64,000 nucleotides of DNA from Bacteroidales bacterium (GTDB lineage: Bacteria > Bacteroidota > Bacteroidia > Bacteroidales > VadinHA17), in the NCBI GenBank assembly GCA_021738535.1, contig JAIPBU010000020.1, positions 1-64,000 on the forward strand, read 5' to 3'. How positions within the stretch are numbered: position 1 is the stretch's first letter; the number at the start of each line of letters is the position of its first letter. Below the pieces are notes generated by a model. It saw nothing but the letters and a program-made list of their open reading frames with translations. It made no database searches and was not told where the DNA came from. Below, piece after piece: positions 1 to 9,152 of this stretch. Both the position numbers and the translations under genes were made by a program.

Positions 1-22
1 TATACTAATTATTATGGTATTA

Positions 23-49
23 GTAGGGGCTTCGGCCCCTGCTTTTTTT
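23..49 (+). terminator. Rho-independent terminator
   Basis: An 8-bp stem (GTAGGGGC pairing with GCCCCTGC, one G-T pair) closes a TTCG tetraloop and is followed by seven T residues. It would end a plus-strand gene lying to the left of the window. Bases 50-145 show no gene or clear signal. Confidence 0.85.
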
Positions 50-145
50 AACAAAATCTAAAGTTATTAACACTGGAAAAGGGCGCCCCATTTTTGCCTG
101 AAAAAAAATAATATGGTAGACTTATGAGACAGCCCCTCAGGTTCT

Positions 146-225
146 CAGATAATATACAAATCCCTTGCAAAAACCAGCTTCAAAGTTTGTTTATTATTAG
201 GCAAGGACTTTTCGGAATGGACTCA
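146..225. repeat. 80-bp dispersed repeat, copy 1 (at distal end of CRISPR array)
   Basis: This stretch is 77/80 identical, ungapped, to 59204-59283. It stops 10 bp before the last CRISPR repeat. It contains GACTTTTCGGA near its right end, the same arm that forms an inverted repeat around the second copy. No ORF is present. It is probably a remnant or end of a mobile or miniature element; the family is not recognised. Confidence 0.8.
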
Positions 226-235
226 ATAATAAGGT

Positions 236-3232
236 GATATATCTTATTCCTTTTTTCAATCAAACCACAACCTCGGTTGTTCATCGGCTGTTACTCGGCT
301 GGATATATCTTATTCCTTTTTTCAATCAAACCACAACCCTTTCCTTCTTAATACCAGAGTATATTCAGATATATCTTATTCCTTTTTTCAATCAAACCAC
401 AACCACCGGTAAGGATTATCATAATAATTTATAGATATATCTTATTCCTTTTTTCAATCAAACCACAACCAGTAACAATCACACATGCAGTGATTATGGA
501 TATATCTTATTCCTTTTTTCAATCAAACCACAACGATGAGATAGGGGTGTATTATTCATTAGATTGATATATCTTATTCCTTTTTTCAATCAAACCACAA
601 CGACGCATATCCCATAGCAGCAAACAAGCAGGATATATCTTATTCCTTTTTTCAATCAAACCACAACCTCATTCATTATCTCCCTTACCACATTGAGATA
701 TATCTTATTCCTTTTTTCAATCAAACCACAACTATGGATTGCAATGACCTGATAAAGGCATTGATATATCTTATTCCTTTTTTCAATCAAACCACAACTA
801 AATGCAATAAATGCAATAATAGCAAGAGATATATCTTATTCCTTTTTTCAATCAAACCACAACTCTGTGCTGCTGCAGTATTTTCCTTATCATGATATAT
901 CTTATTCCTTTTTTCAATCAAACCACAACTTTCAGCTAATAGGGTCATAAATATTTTAGGATATATCTTATTCCTTTTTTCAATCAAACCACAACACTTT
1001 TCTTCTTAACTCCATCAACATAGGTGATATATCTTATTCCTTTTTTCAATCTAACCACAACCTTAGGTTCACTTCTACTCAAATATTCAAGATATATCTT
1101 ATTCCTTTTTTCAATCAAACCACAACCATAAAACACCAATTAGTACAGCAGGAAAGGATATATCTTATTCCTTTTTTCAATCAAACCACAACTGATTATA
1201 AATGTTCTTGAAAAGAAAATAAGATATATCTTATTCCTTTTTTCAATCAAACCACAACTTGTATGCCATACCATATAAATTACCAAAAGATATATCTTAT
1301 TCCTTTTTTCAATCAAACCACAACTCATATACCTCTGGAGTGAAAGGCAATAGTGATATATCTTATTCCTTTTTTCAATCAAACCACAACTCTTCGAGCA
1401 TAGTACTGATCGAGGATCCGATATATCTTATTCCTTTTTTCAATCAAACCACAACCCCCGGCTATCTCACACAACAGCACGGTCGGATATATCTTATTCC
1501 TTTTTTCAATCAAACCACAACCGTATATACTATCTCAAAACAACCCACTTTGATATATCTTATTCCTTTTTTCAATCAAACCACAACCTACTGCACTTTC
1601 TATTTTTTTCTTTCTATGATATATCTTATTCCTTTTTTCAATCAAACCACAACCTTTTATGGTTAATCGTTCTTTTATCATTGATATATCTTATTCCTTT
1701 TTTCAATCAAACCACAACTCTTATTATCCTCTTATTCACCATTAAAAAGATATATCTTATTCCTTTTTTCAATCAAACCACAACTGTCTCAGTGATATAC
1801 ATTAATCCTGAAAGATATATCTTATTCCTTTTTTCAATCAAACCACAACATGCCTCCAAGTATAGCCGTTGTATGAAACGATATATCTTATTCCTTTTTT
1901 CAATCAAACCACAACCAGTCGTATATACTGTCATTATTAGGGTTAGATATATCTTATTCCTTTTTTCAATCAAACCACAACTACTCCTGTCCATGGTACT
2001 TTGTAATGAACGATATATCTTATTCCTTTTTTCAATCAAACCACAACACTGGTGCAACACCTGCTTGTAATTATGTGGATATATCTTATTCCTTTTTTCA
2101 ATCAAACCACAACGCCGATGGAGAAGGTGATGACAATCCTCTCGATATATCTTATTCCTTTTTTCAATCAAACCACAACTCAAGTGGTGGTGGTAGTGAT
2201 TATTATAAGATATATCTTATTCCTTTTTTCAATCAAACCACAACGTTACTTGAAAGTTCATAATTTCTTCGTTTGATATATCTTATTCCTTTTTTCAATC
2301 AAACCACAACACTACCCGGTAACTCAATGTCTTCATTATGGATATATCTTATTCCTTTTTTCAATCAAACCACAACACCGTTTGTAGAAGTTTGTATTAT
2401 ACAGGGGATATATCTTATTCCTTTTTTCAATCAAACCACAACTGCTGAATCTTCATACAACAACGCTCCAAGGATATATCTTATTCCTTTTTTCAATCAA
2501 ACCACAACCAATCAATGCAAGATATAAGTTTAGATGAAGATATATCTTATTCCTTTTTTCAATCAAACCACAACGCATCTATCCTCCGAGCATAACTCAA
2601 TACTGATATATCTTATTCCTTTTTTCAATCAAACCACAACCCTTCAGCCAGCAGGGCCGAAGCGTTGGGGATATATCTTATTCCTTTTTTCAATCAAACC
2701 ACAACTCTTCTTAACAACTGTCGTGCTGTCGATATGATATATCTTATTCCTTTTTTCAATCAAACCACAACAAAAATATCCCGCGGCTGATTCATGTATC
2801 TGATATATCTTATTCCTTTTTTCAATCAAACCACAACCACTATTTGCATCTATGCGTAATGCTAAAGGATATATCTTATTCCTTTTTTCAATCAAACCAC
2901 AACCTTTACCGCTTACTGCTAAACTACTCATCGATATATCTTATTCCTTTTTTCAATCAAACCACAACATTATACATACTGTTATTTTTCTTTCAATTGA
3001 TATATCTTATTCCTTTTTTCAATCAAACCACAACATTCCCCGGAAGTCTGCTGAATCAATCTCTGATATATCTTATTCCTTTTTTCAATCAAACCACAAC
3101 TATCTGATCCAACGTGAATACCTCTCCCTGATATATCTTATTCCTTTTTTCAATCAAACCACAACGGCGTGGTGAAGTAGAGCTGTCATTCCAGTTGATA
3201 TATCTTATTCCTTTTTTCAATCAAACCACAAC
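236..3232 (-). CRISPR. Type II-C CRISPR array, 46 repeats / 45 spacers
   Basis: A 36-bp repeat occurs 46 times, first at 236 and last at 3197-3232. On the minus strand it begins GTTGTGGTTTGATTG and ends GATATATC. I count 32 spacers of 30 nt, 11 of 29 nt and 2 of 31 nt. All repeats are identical except the one at 1026-1061, which has A to T at 1052. The crRNA sense is the minus strand, because the start of that strand's repeat pairs with the tracrRNA anti-repeat at 8750-8772 and cas9-cas1-cas2 lie upstream in the same direction. New spacers should enter at the right end, next to the leader. Neither end repeat is degenerate. All ORFs called across this region are artefacts of translating the repeat (IYLIPFFNQTTT, CGLIEKRNKIY). 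Confidence 0.98.
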
Positions 3233-3373
3233 CGTGGGCTATTAACCCCTTAAAATATGGCTAATTACACCATATTTATCATAAAAAAACAAACTGCAAT
3301 TTAACGGAAGTAGTTTGAAACTTAAGGAATCTATTTTCTGGCCATCATATCAAAGAACAAATTATAAAAATAA
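3233..3373 (-). promoter_or_regulatory. CRISPR leader
   Basis: This 141-bp AT-rich gap lies between the end of cas2 and the first repeat, where a leader is expected. It holds a perfect 8-bp inverted repeat, AAATATGG and CCATATTT with a 9-nt loop (3253-3277), starting 20 bp from the first repeat. No exact TAnnTTTG box is seen on the minus strand, so transcription may run through from cas2 or start inside the repeats. Confidence 0.7.
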
Positions 3374-3712
3374 TTAAAATAATTCAAGTTGTTTTGGTCC
3401 AGGCGGTAAAGGTTCAAGCTTTTTACCCCATATATTTATTATATTGCCGTATTGTTTGTCAGTTATCATCATAATACTCACCTGCCCTTCCTCAGGCACT
3501 GCACTCTTTACTCTTTTTACATGTACGGCTGCACTTTCAGTGCTTGCACAATGACGAATATAAACAGAATACTGCAGCATTGTAAAACCATCCTTTTCAA
3601 GTGTTTTACGAAATTGTGTAGCTTTCCTGCGCTGTTTCTTTTTAACAACCGGCAAATCAAAAAAAACAAATACCCACATTATCCTGTATGCATTTAACCG
3701 TAATTGATCCAT
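3374..3712 (-). CDS. cas2: CRISPR-associated endoribonuclease/integration subunit Cas2
   Basis: This 112-aa protein has the Cas2 ferredoxin-like start, with the first strand ending in VFVFFDLP (Asp19 at the conserved acidic position), followed by a basic helix (VVKKKQRRKATQFRKTL) and the LQYSVYIRH strand typical of type II Cas2. Cas2 dimers bridge two Cas1 dimers in the spacer-integration complex. Its ATG overlaps the cas1 stop by one base (TGATG), so the two are probably translationally coupled. It is the last cas gene before the leader. No csn2 or cas4 is present, which fits subtype II-C. Confidence 0.96.
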   Translation of the reverse strand: MDQLRLNAYRIMWVFVFFDLPVVKKKQRRKATQFRKTLEKDGFTMLQYSVYIRHCASTESAAVHVKRVKSAVPEEGQVSIMMITDKQYGNIINIWGKKLEPLPPGPKQLELF

Positions 3713-4599
3713 CAGTTCAAAAAGGGATAGTCAATTGTCCGTTTATCACCGTAAAAACATTTTGCCAGAGAGGCTGTTGTTTGTGACAGTCCAACCATTA
3801 ACGGTCTGCTGCTTTTCCTAAAATACACATCCACAGTCAGAGTTTTTAACAATCCTGCTTTTATCTCCTTATTAAGATCAAGCTCGCCAGGGTACATTTC
3901 ATTAAGATAATAAACAGTGGCATCAACAAACGGCCTGTATGGTTCCATTATATCATCTGCAAGGCAAAAAGCATTGTACCTGTTATGATGGTGAATCCCG
4001 AAAGTTGGAAAAAGCCCGCTGCCTGTGATAGCCCTGGCAACAGCAGCCCTAAGTATAATGTAGCCGTAATTTAACATGTTATTGGGAGGCATCCCGTTCC
4101 TGTCACGTGTAAAATCATTGCCAAAAAGTCTTGACCAGTATATCCTGGCAGCATAACCTTCCCTTCCGGTAGAGTCACCACTTTTAACATTCTGTTTCAT
4201 TAAAAGGAGGTCCTCGTACGGTAAGCAAAGTTTTTTCAATAGAGAAGCCTGGTTATGTATTTTTGCTTCCACTGTTTGCTTCCATAGCTGTTTTTTTAAT
4301 GGTTCGGATGCCATTGCCTGTTTCCTGTAAACCTCAGCCTGCAGATGATTCCCTTCAAGTGGAAATAACATGCTATGAGGCATGTGCCTTCTGTCACAAA
4401 ACAGCACTGCAACATTATTATCTGCAAGTTCATCCAGAAGGGGCATACTGATCTTTATTTGCTGATGTTCAAATACTGCAAGCCCGACATCTTCAATTGG
4501 CACACTTGTAGAATCCTTATCATCCTGCTTAATAACCAATTGTTTATTCTTTACTGAAAGTGAACAGGGATTTGAAAAGAAAAGAGTTCTTTTTAACAC
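3712..4599 (-). CDS. cas1: CRISPR-associated endonuclease Cas1
   Basis: This 295-aa protein is a normal-length type II Cas1, the integrase that inserts spacers at the leader-side repeat. The metal-binding residues are visible: Glu147 in REGYAARIYW, the GIHHHNRYN histidines (203-205) and Glu219 in ADDIMEPYRP. The N-terminal beta domain (MLKRTLFFSNPCSLS...) and the helical GSGLFPTFG segment also match the family. It lies 19 nt downstream of cas9 and overlaps cas2 by one base, so cas9-cas1-cas2 form one operon. No truncation is seen, so the adaptation module looks intact. Confidence 0.97.
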   Translation of the reverse strand: MLKRTLFFSNPCSLSVKNKQLVIKQDDKDSTSVPIEDVGLAVFEHQQIKISMPLLDELADNNVAVLFCDRRHMPHSMLFPLEGNHLQAEVYRKQAMASEPLKKQLWKQTVEAKIHNQASLLKKLCLPYEDLLLMKQNVKSGDSTGREGYAARIYWSRLFGNDFTRDRNGMPPNNMLNYGYIILRAAVARAITGSGLFPTFGIHHHNRYNAFCLADDIMEPYRPFVDATVYYLNEMYPGELDLNKEIKAGLLKTLTVDVYFRKSSRPLMVGLSQTTASLAKCFYGDKRTIDYPFLN

Positions 4600-4618
4600 T
4601 ATCTGCTTTTTATAAACA

Positions 4619-7600
4619 TTATTTAAAAATTAATCTACCTAAAACTGAAATTGAAAAATCATAATTTTCAATTAACATATTAAAACCTCCGGGACTTAGC
4701 AAGAGTTTAGGATATGGAGTTTGAAAATTAAATTTCGACTCCCCATTTGTCAAACTCTTTGGAGCCTTCTCATTATATTCTTCCTCATAGTCTGATTTAA
4801 GCATTTCGTCATTTCTTGCTTCCTGATGAAACCTGAAAGTAATTCTTCCATCTTTGTTTAGTTTTATCACTTTATACAATCTATTTCTTAATTCTTCCTC
4901 AGACAGCTCAAATACTTCTTCTTTGTTATTCTTATAAAACAAAACTAAAGTTCCTGTTTTTATTACAGCTTTCAGATTAAGATTTAGATTTTTCCTAACT
5001 ATCCTTTCGCCCACAATCCCTCCTTCATCATTTATCCCCTGGGGCTTTAATACTTTCTGAACTGACAACTTATAGTATTCTGCAGCCTCAAGGTTGTTAA
5101 TAATCCGGAAATCTCTTCTAATCTTACCTTTATCATCCTTGCCCTCATAAATTGCCATTAAATAATTGCCAGCATTAACTACGTGATAATGCTCTTTGTA
5201 AGGGTAACTGTTCCTTTTTGACTTGTCTCTTTGTTCTTTCAGATTTATGGGATTTGTTACAGTAGGTGTAAACACCCTTACTTTTTTTATTGGCACGGGA
5301 TTTCCGCTTTTGTTTGGCAGGGAATACAAATCTTGAATCTGACCTTTCAGTTCTTCAATTTTATTTTTTATTATCTGTTCTTCATCTTCTTCAGAATTAT
5401 TCAATTCCTTATTAAGATTTTCAATTTCTTTTTTTAATCCCTTTTCTTCATTCCTTGCTCTTGTTACAATAGTTCTTATTCTATCATCAACAATATTTTT
5501 GATGTTTCGGTCTTCAAGATCAGCAAGAGGTTTCCTGACTACATACTTAATCTGCTTTTCTTTTTCTCCTTTCTTATTTTCGGTTTCCTTTTCAATAGCT
5601 CCATAGAAAGTTTCCTGGTGCAGGCTGGCTCTGGCTGTATCGCCCTGCTGATAAACAGGCTCACCAGCCTGATTGTATTGAATCCTGCCCCTTCGTCTAA
5701 GCTTCTTCTTTGTCTGCTTTGGTAATACATCAGGAGTATAGTGTGAAACCAATATTTCTTTCTCTATATTATTAACATCGCGAACAAATGATTTCCATGG
5801 CAATTCAACCCTGGGTTTACTTTCACTGCCTGCAATCCAGTATTCTTCCCAGTCATGGTAAAACTTTGCAAGTTCCTCATAACTTGTTTTTGTTATACAC
5901 GCAATTGTGATCGCATCAACACAATGGTGTACATGATTCACTCTTTCCTTTTTTGTGTATTCCTGCTGTAAACCCCACATCTTTCTGAAATCAGCAACAG
6001 TATTGCCTTTGACCGTATATACTCTGTTAAATAGGGTTTTAAGGTATAATCTGGCATATTTTGTAATGATACCTGTGTCTATTATCTGACTGTTTTTAAA
6101 GCCTTCCGGTACCGAATCTCTTTCAAATCTGTTGTATTTATTGTAATAATAATCCCTTTCGTACTTTAACCTGTGACGTTTTTGGATTGCCCTGTCTTTA
6201 GACTGCTTATCAATAATACCATGTGTCTGCCTTACAGTTCTTTGTATTTGTTTATCAAGATTTTCAATTCTGTCTTTCCAGTGTTTTATACGTGATAAAA
6301 TTTCCTGGTGATTAGCCAATTCATATGGTATTTTATTCTTTTTTACGGACCTGTTAAATTTATTTTCGCACAATGTTTTATTCTCCTGGGAATTGTCAAA
6401 TGAGAGGCTCCTAGGGATAGTATGCTCAATATCGAATGATGGATTAGCCCCCAGGAAATTATGAAGTGCGATTTCTTTGCCAGTATAAATGCATTTGTGA
6501 TTTTGCTCCTCCCATAACTGGTACTTTAAAATATCATCACTTGTTGGTTCAGTATCCTTCCCGTCAGTTGTATAATATTCCTTAATTCTTTTATAATATT
6601 CTTTACGCTGATTTTCTCTTTCACGTTGCCATGCCTGATAGCCGGCTCTTTCATTTGCATTCAGAAGTCCTCTGGACATCTCAATGTTCACCTTTGTATC
6701 CTGGTCAATCATATCCTGCCTTATCAGCTCATTAATCACTTTCCGTAACTGGTGCAGAGCCCTCATTGCCATTGGATTCCTAACTGATGCTATCATCGGG
6801 CTTCCAAGATAAAACTTACCATCCTCCTTTCTCTCCGGCGGCCTGTATACTTCAATTGCTGAAGGGTGATATAACTTATTCAGCATATTTTTATCAACCT
6901 GAAAATTATCTTTTAGAAAATCCTTTATTCTGTCTTCCAGAGTTTTAAACTTAACAAATTCACCCAATCCTGAATTTGCATTCATATGCCTTTCCAATAA
7001 TCCAAAAGCATAATCTTTTAGCTTCTTCTTTTTTTCTTCTGAAAAAGAAGAATACTTCTTTTCTCCCAATTGGTCAATAATTTTATTATTAAGTTCTTTC
7101 CGGTAAAACTCTTTAGCCTCGTTACTCCACCTGAAATGGTTATCCCTCGCATTTTTAATAATACCATTCACAACATCAACCAGCAATTTTTCCTCGTCCT
7201 GAGTTTGAATAATTTTTTCAATTTCAGCTATTATTATTTCCTGATTCGCCGGGTCAGACCATACATTTTCAGGTATAACTTTGTCCATATTCGCCAAAAA
7301 AACCGAATGCGGATAGATAAGTCCTTTTCTGAGATAAGTTAGTATCTTGTTTATTGCCTTTAAACTTAAAGATGAATATTCATGCTTTGGTTTTATTCTC
7401 AGGAAAGCATCTATATGATCATCGTTTAAACTCAATCTTTTTTCAGCAAATTCTTTTAGCCGGTCAAATGAATCGAATGTAAAAAGTACATGCCATATGT
7501 CATTAATGTCAATGAAAGACTTCCTGCCATCTTTTTCTCTGATGTATTCAATTTTCATCTCCATGAAGTCATCTCCGAAGATATCCTTAAGACGTGATGA

Positions 7601-8698
7601 TACCGGATTACCGCTAACTACGGTTTTTATTGAATAATTAAACAGGTGATCTTCCTCATTAATGTCACGCTCCCTGTAGTACTTATACTTTTTGTTCGGA
7701 GACAATGCTTTTGCTATATCTTCAAAATCAAATGTCTCTTTGCTTTTGCGATAAAATAATGGTTTAATCTTTTCCCTCTCTGAATCAGAAAGGAATCTCA
7801 TTGTCGAATCCTGAGGTGTTTTGATTTTAATATTATTTACAAAACATAACATTCTGTATTCTTCAAACTTAGGATGAGAGACAGAACATCTCTGCTTTGA
7901 GGGTTCAAACACACATTTTCCAATCAAACCCTTTTGTGATTTTAACGGCCGCTGGTAGAAGATTGCCCTGTATAACTTTTCCCTGACTTTTGCCGGCAGG
8001 TTCTGATGCCTGCAGATAGCATCTAATTCCTCAAGATAGTGTTCCTCCCTGTGAGTATAAACATCACGGATTTTATCTCCTTTAGTATATTTATCATAAA
8101 AATACTGCCCCAGGGTTTTCTCCCCTTTTGCTGTGCTTATCTCTGATATTTCTTTCTTGACCGCACCCTCTGCTTCCTGCGTTGTTTCCAATCTGTTACT
8201 CAGAAACCCTCTCCGTTGAGCAATGTGATAAAAAGCCCTGCCTAATCTAAAACGATCTGTTTGTTTTTCAAGATCGAGTTTTTCGGTGACAGCTAAACTC
8301 CGATAAAAATATGGGTTTCTGATCTGTCTTCTCCTTTCTTCTTCATTATCACTTACATCCGTCAACAGCCAGTTCCTGAAGGCTTCATTATACGGATAGT
8401 TTTTTTTATACCTCCATTCATCCAACTCTTTATCCGACAATTCCGGACATAAATCATACTCTGAAAGTACCTTAAGAGTTTGTATTTTACGAAGTTTCCT
8501 CCTGTATTTTAGTCTGCGGGAACTTCTGTGATCAGTTCTTTCCGCTGCTTTTGAACTTTCAATTCCTTTTTCAATTTTTACTCCTTCCTGGAATATTCTG
8601 ACACCCTTATCAAGTAATCTGAACTCAGAACCCTCTTGCTCAACAACAGCCCATCCGATGCTATTTGTACCTAGATCAAGGCCTAATATTTTACTCAT
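4619..8698 (-). CDS. cas9: CRISPR-associated endonuclease Cas9 (type II-C)
   Basis: This 1359-aa RNA-guided DNA endonuclease begins MSKILGLDLGTNSIGWA, with RuvC-I Asp8. An Arg-rich bridge helix follows (about residues 52-75). RuvC-II holds Glu673 in NIEMSRG. The HNH motif is DIEHTIPRS with His759, Glu758 in place of the usual Asp, and a later ENKFNRS helix. RuvC-III is HHCVDAI with His925 and Asp928. All catalytic positions are present, so both strands should be cut. It is long for II-C, mainly through a large REC lobe and C-terminal region, including a strongly charged, probably coiled-coil stretch at about 1080-1127. It sits first in the cas operon; its promoter lies at 8873-8904, beyond the opposed tracrRNA. 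The gene looks more AT-rich than its flanks, which may reflect transfer. Confidence 0.98.
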   Translation of the reverse strand: MSKILGLDLGTNSIGWAVVEQEGSEFRLLDKGVRIFQEGVKIEKGIESSKAAERTDHRSSRRLKYRRKLRKIQTLKVLSEYDLCPELSDKELDEWRYKKNYPYNEAFRNWLLTDVSDNEEERRRQIRNPYFYRSLAVTEKLDLEKQTDRFRLGRAFYHIAQRRGFLSNRLETTQEAEGAVKKEISEISTAKGEKTLGQYFYDKYTKGDKIRDVYTHREEHYLEELDAICRHQNLPAKVREKLYRAIFYQRPLKSQKGLIGKCVFEPSKQRCSVSHPKFEEYRMLCFVNNIKIKTPQDSTMRFLSDSEREKIKPLFYRKSKETFDFEDIAKALSPNKKYKYYRERDINEEDHLFNYSIKTVVSGNPVSSRLKDIFGDDFMEMKIEYIREKDGRKSFIDINDIWHVLFTFDSFDRLKEFAEKRLSLNDDHIDAFLRIKPKHEYSSLSLKAINKILTYLRKGLIYPHSVFLANMDKVIPENVWSDPANQEIIIAEIEKIIQTQDEEKLLVDVVNGIIKNARDNHFRWSNEAKEFYRKELNNKIIDQLGEKKYSSFSEEKKKKLKDYAFGLLERHMNANSGLGEFVKFKTLEDRIKDFLKDNFQVDKNMLNKLYHPSAIEVYRPPERKEDGKFYLGSPMIASVRNPMAMRALHQLRKVINELIRQDMIDQDTKVNIEMSRGLLNANERAGYQAWQRERENQRKEYYKRIKEYYTTDGKDTEPTSDDILKYQLWEEQNHKCIYTGKEIALHNFLGANPSFDIEHTIPRSLSFDNSQENKTLCENKFNRSVKKNKIPYELANHQEILSRIKHWKDRIENLDKQIQRTVRQTHGIIDKQSKDRAIQKRHRLKYERDYYYNKYNRFERDSVPEGFKNSQIIDTGIITKYARLYLKTLFNRVYTVKGNTVADFRKMWGLQQEYTKKERVNHVHHCVDAITIACITKTSYEELAKFYHDWEEYWIAGSESKPRVELPWKSFVRDVNNIEKEILVSHYTPDVLPKQTKKKLRRRGRIQYNQAGEPVYQQGDTARASLHQETFYGAIEKETENKKGEKEKQIKYVVRKPLADLEDRNIKNIVDDRIRTIVTRARNEEKGLKKEIENLNKELNNSEEDEEQIIKNKIEELKGQIQDLYSLPNKSGNPVPIKKVRVFTPTVTNPINLKEQRDKSKRNSYPYKEHYHVVNAGNYLMAIYEGKDDKGKIRRDFRIINNLEAAEYYKLSVQKVLKPQGINDEGGIVGERIVRKNLNLNLKAVIKTGTLVLFYKNNKEEVFELSEEELRNRLYKVIKLNKDGRITFRFHQEARNDEMLKSDYEEEYNEKAPKSLTNGESKFNFQTPYPKLLLSPGGFNMLIENYDFSISVLGRLIFK

Positions 8699-8739
8699 GG
8701 TTGGTTGGTTTTAAAATAATTTCTTATCTTTATTGAGGT

Positions 8740-8827
8740 TTTGAATGAACCATTTTTCAATCTTATCACAATAAGGCTATATGCCGAAGGAAAAAATCCT
8801 ATAACCCTGCCTCTGGTGGGGTTTTTA
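8740..8827 (+). ncRNA. tracrRNA
   Basis: Bases 8750-8772 (CCATTTTTCAATCTTATCACAAT) resemble the plus-strand CRISPR repeat end and so would pair with the start of the crRNA repeat as an anti-repeat with a small bulge. Then follow a GGC-TATAT-GCC hairpin (8775-8785), an AGGA-TCCT hairpin (8788-8800) and a terminator hairpin (8803-8826). This order and the AAGGCTATATGCCGAAGGA core match tracrRNAs of Bacteroidota II-C loci as I know them. A weak promoter box TATCTTTA lies at 8725-8732, so transcription probably starts near 8739. The 5' end is inferred. Confidence 0.9.
8803..8826 (+). terminator. tracrRNA terminator
   Basis: CCCTGCC pairs with GGTGGGG through seven base pairs (including G-T pairs) around a TCT loop, extended by AA/TT and followed by a T tract. 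It ends the tracrRNA. Confidence 0.88.
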
Positions 8828-8872
8828 TTTTGATATGATTAGTAAACTGCATATTTTCACTGTATTGCATCT

Positions 8873-8904
8873 CAAATGTATAATATTTTTGCTATTTTAT
8901 CAAA
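8873..8904 (-). promoter_or_regulatory. cas9 operon promoter (Bacteroidota type)
   Basis: Read on the minus strand this is TTTG (8904-8901), a 20-nt spacer and TACATTTG (8880-8873). It matches both boxes of the Bacteroidota housekeeping consensus TTTG-N19-21-TAnnTTTG exactly. Transcription would start near 8868, giving cas9 an untranslated leader of about 170 nt that spans the whole tracrRNA gene in antisense. Confidence 0.8.
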
Positions 8905-9040
8905 AGGTTTTATATCTCAGATTCTCTCTCACTATAGAATAATAACCCTAATCTGATATTTCTAATTCATATTTTTACCAACAGCCATCTACGGCTTTAC
9001 CCAATATTTTGCGGGGCAGTTGTATTTGGTGGTATTCTAT

Positions 9041-9083
9041 CCCCCGGGTGATACCGGGGCTAATGTTATTTAACCCCGGGGTT
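9041..9083. repeat. GC-rich palindromic (REP-like) repeat
   Basis: Clustered short palindromes CCCCCGGG, CCGGGG and CCCCGGGG lie in an AT-rich gap. A related block (AACCCGGGGTGAAACCCGGGG) lies near 59145-59167. Such CCCGGGG units are common between genes in this phylum. No transposase is nearby. Confidence 0.55.
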
Positions 9084-9152
9084 GAGAATATAAGATATTC
9101 AGACCTATGCCTAAAAGTGTTAAGGGGACTAAGCAACTTATAGGGACTCAGA

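Noticed and set aside
234-3175. Many ORFs of 66-136 aa with repeated IYLIPFFNQTTT, ISYSFFQSNHN or CGLIEKRNKIY
   Set aside because: They are translations of the CRISPR repeat in different frames; the spacers between them have no shared coding signal.
4619-8698. Possible csn2 or cas4 gene that would make this II-A or II-B
   Set aside because: Neither is coded near the locus; only cas9, cas1 and cas2 are present, so II-C is the fit.
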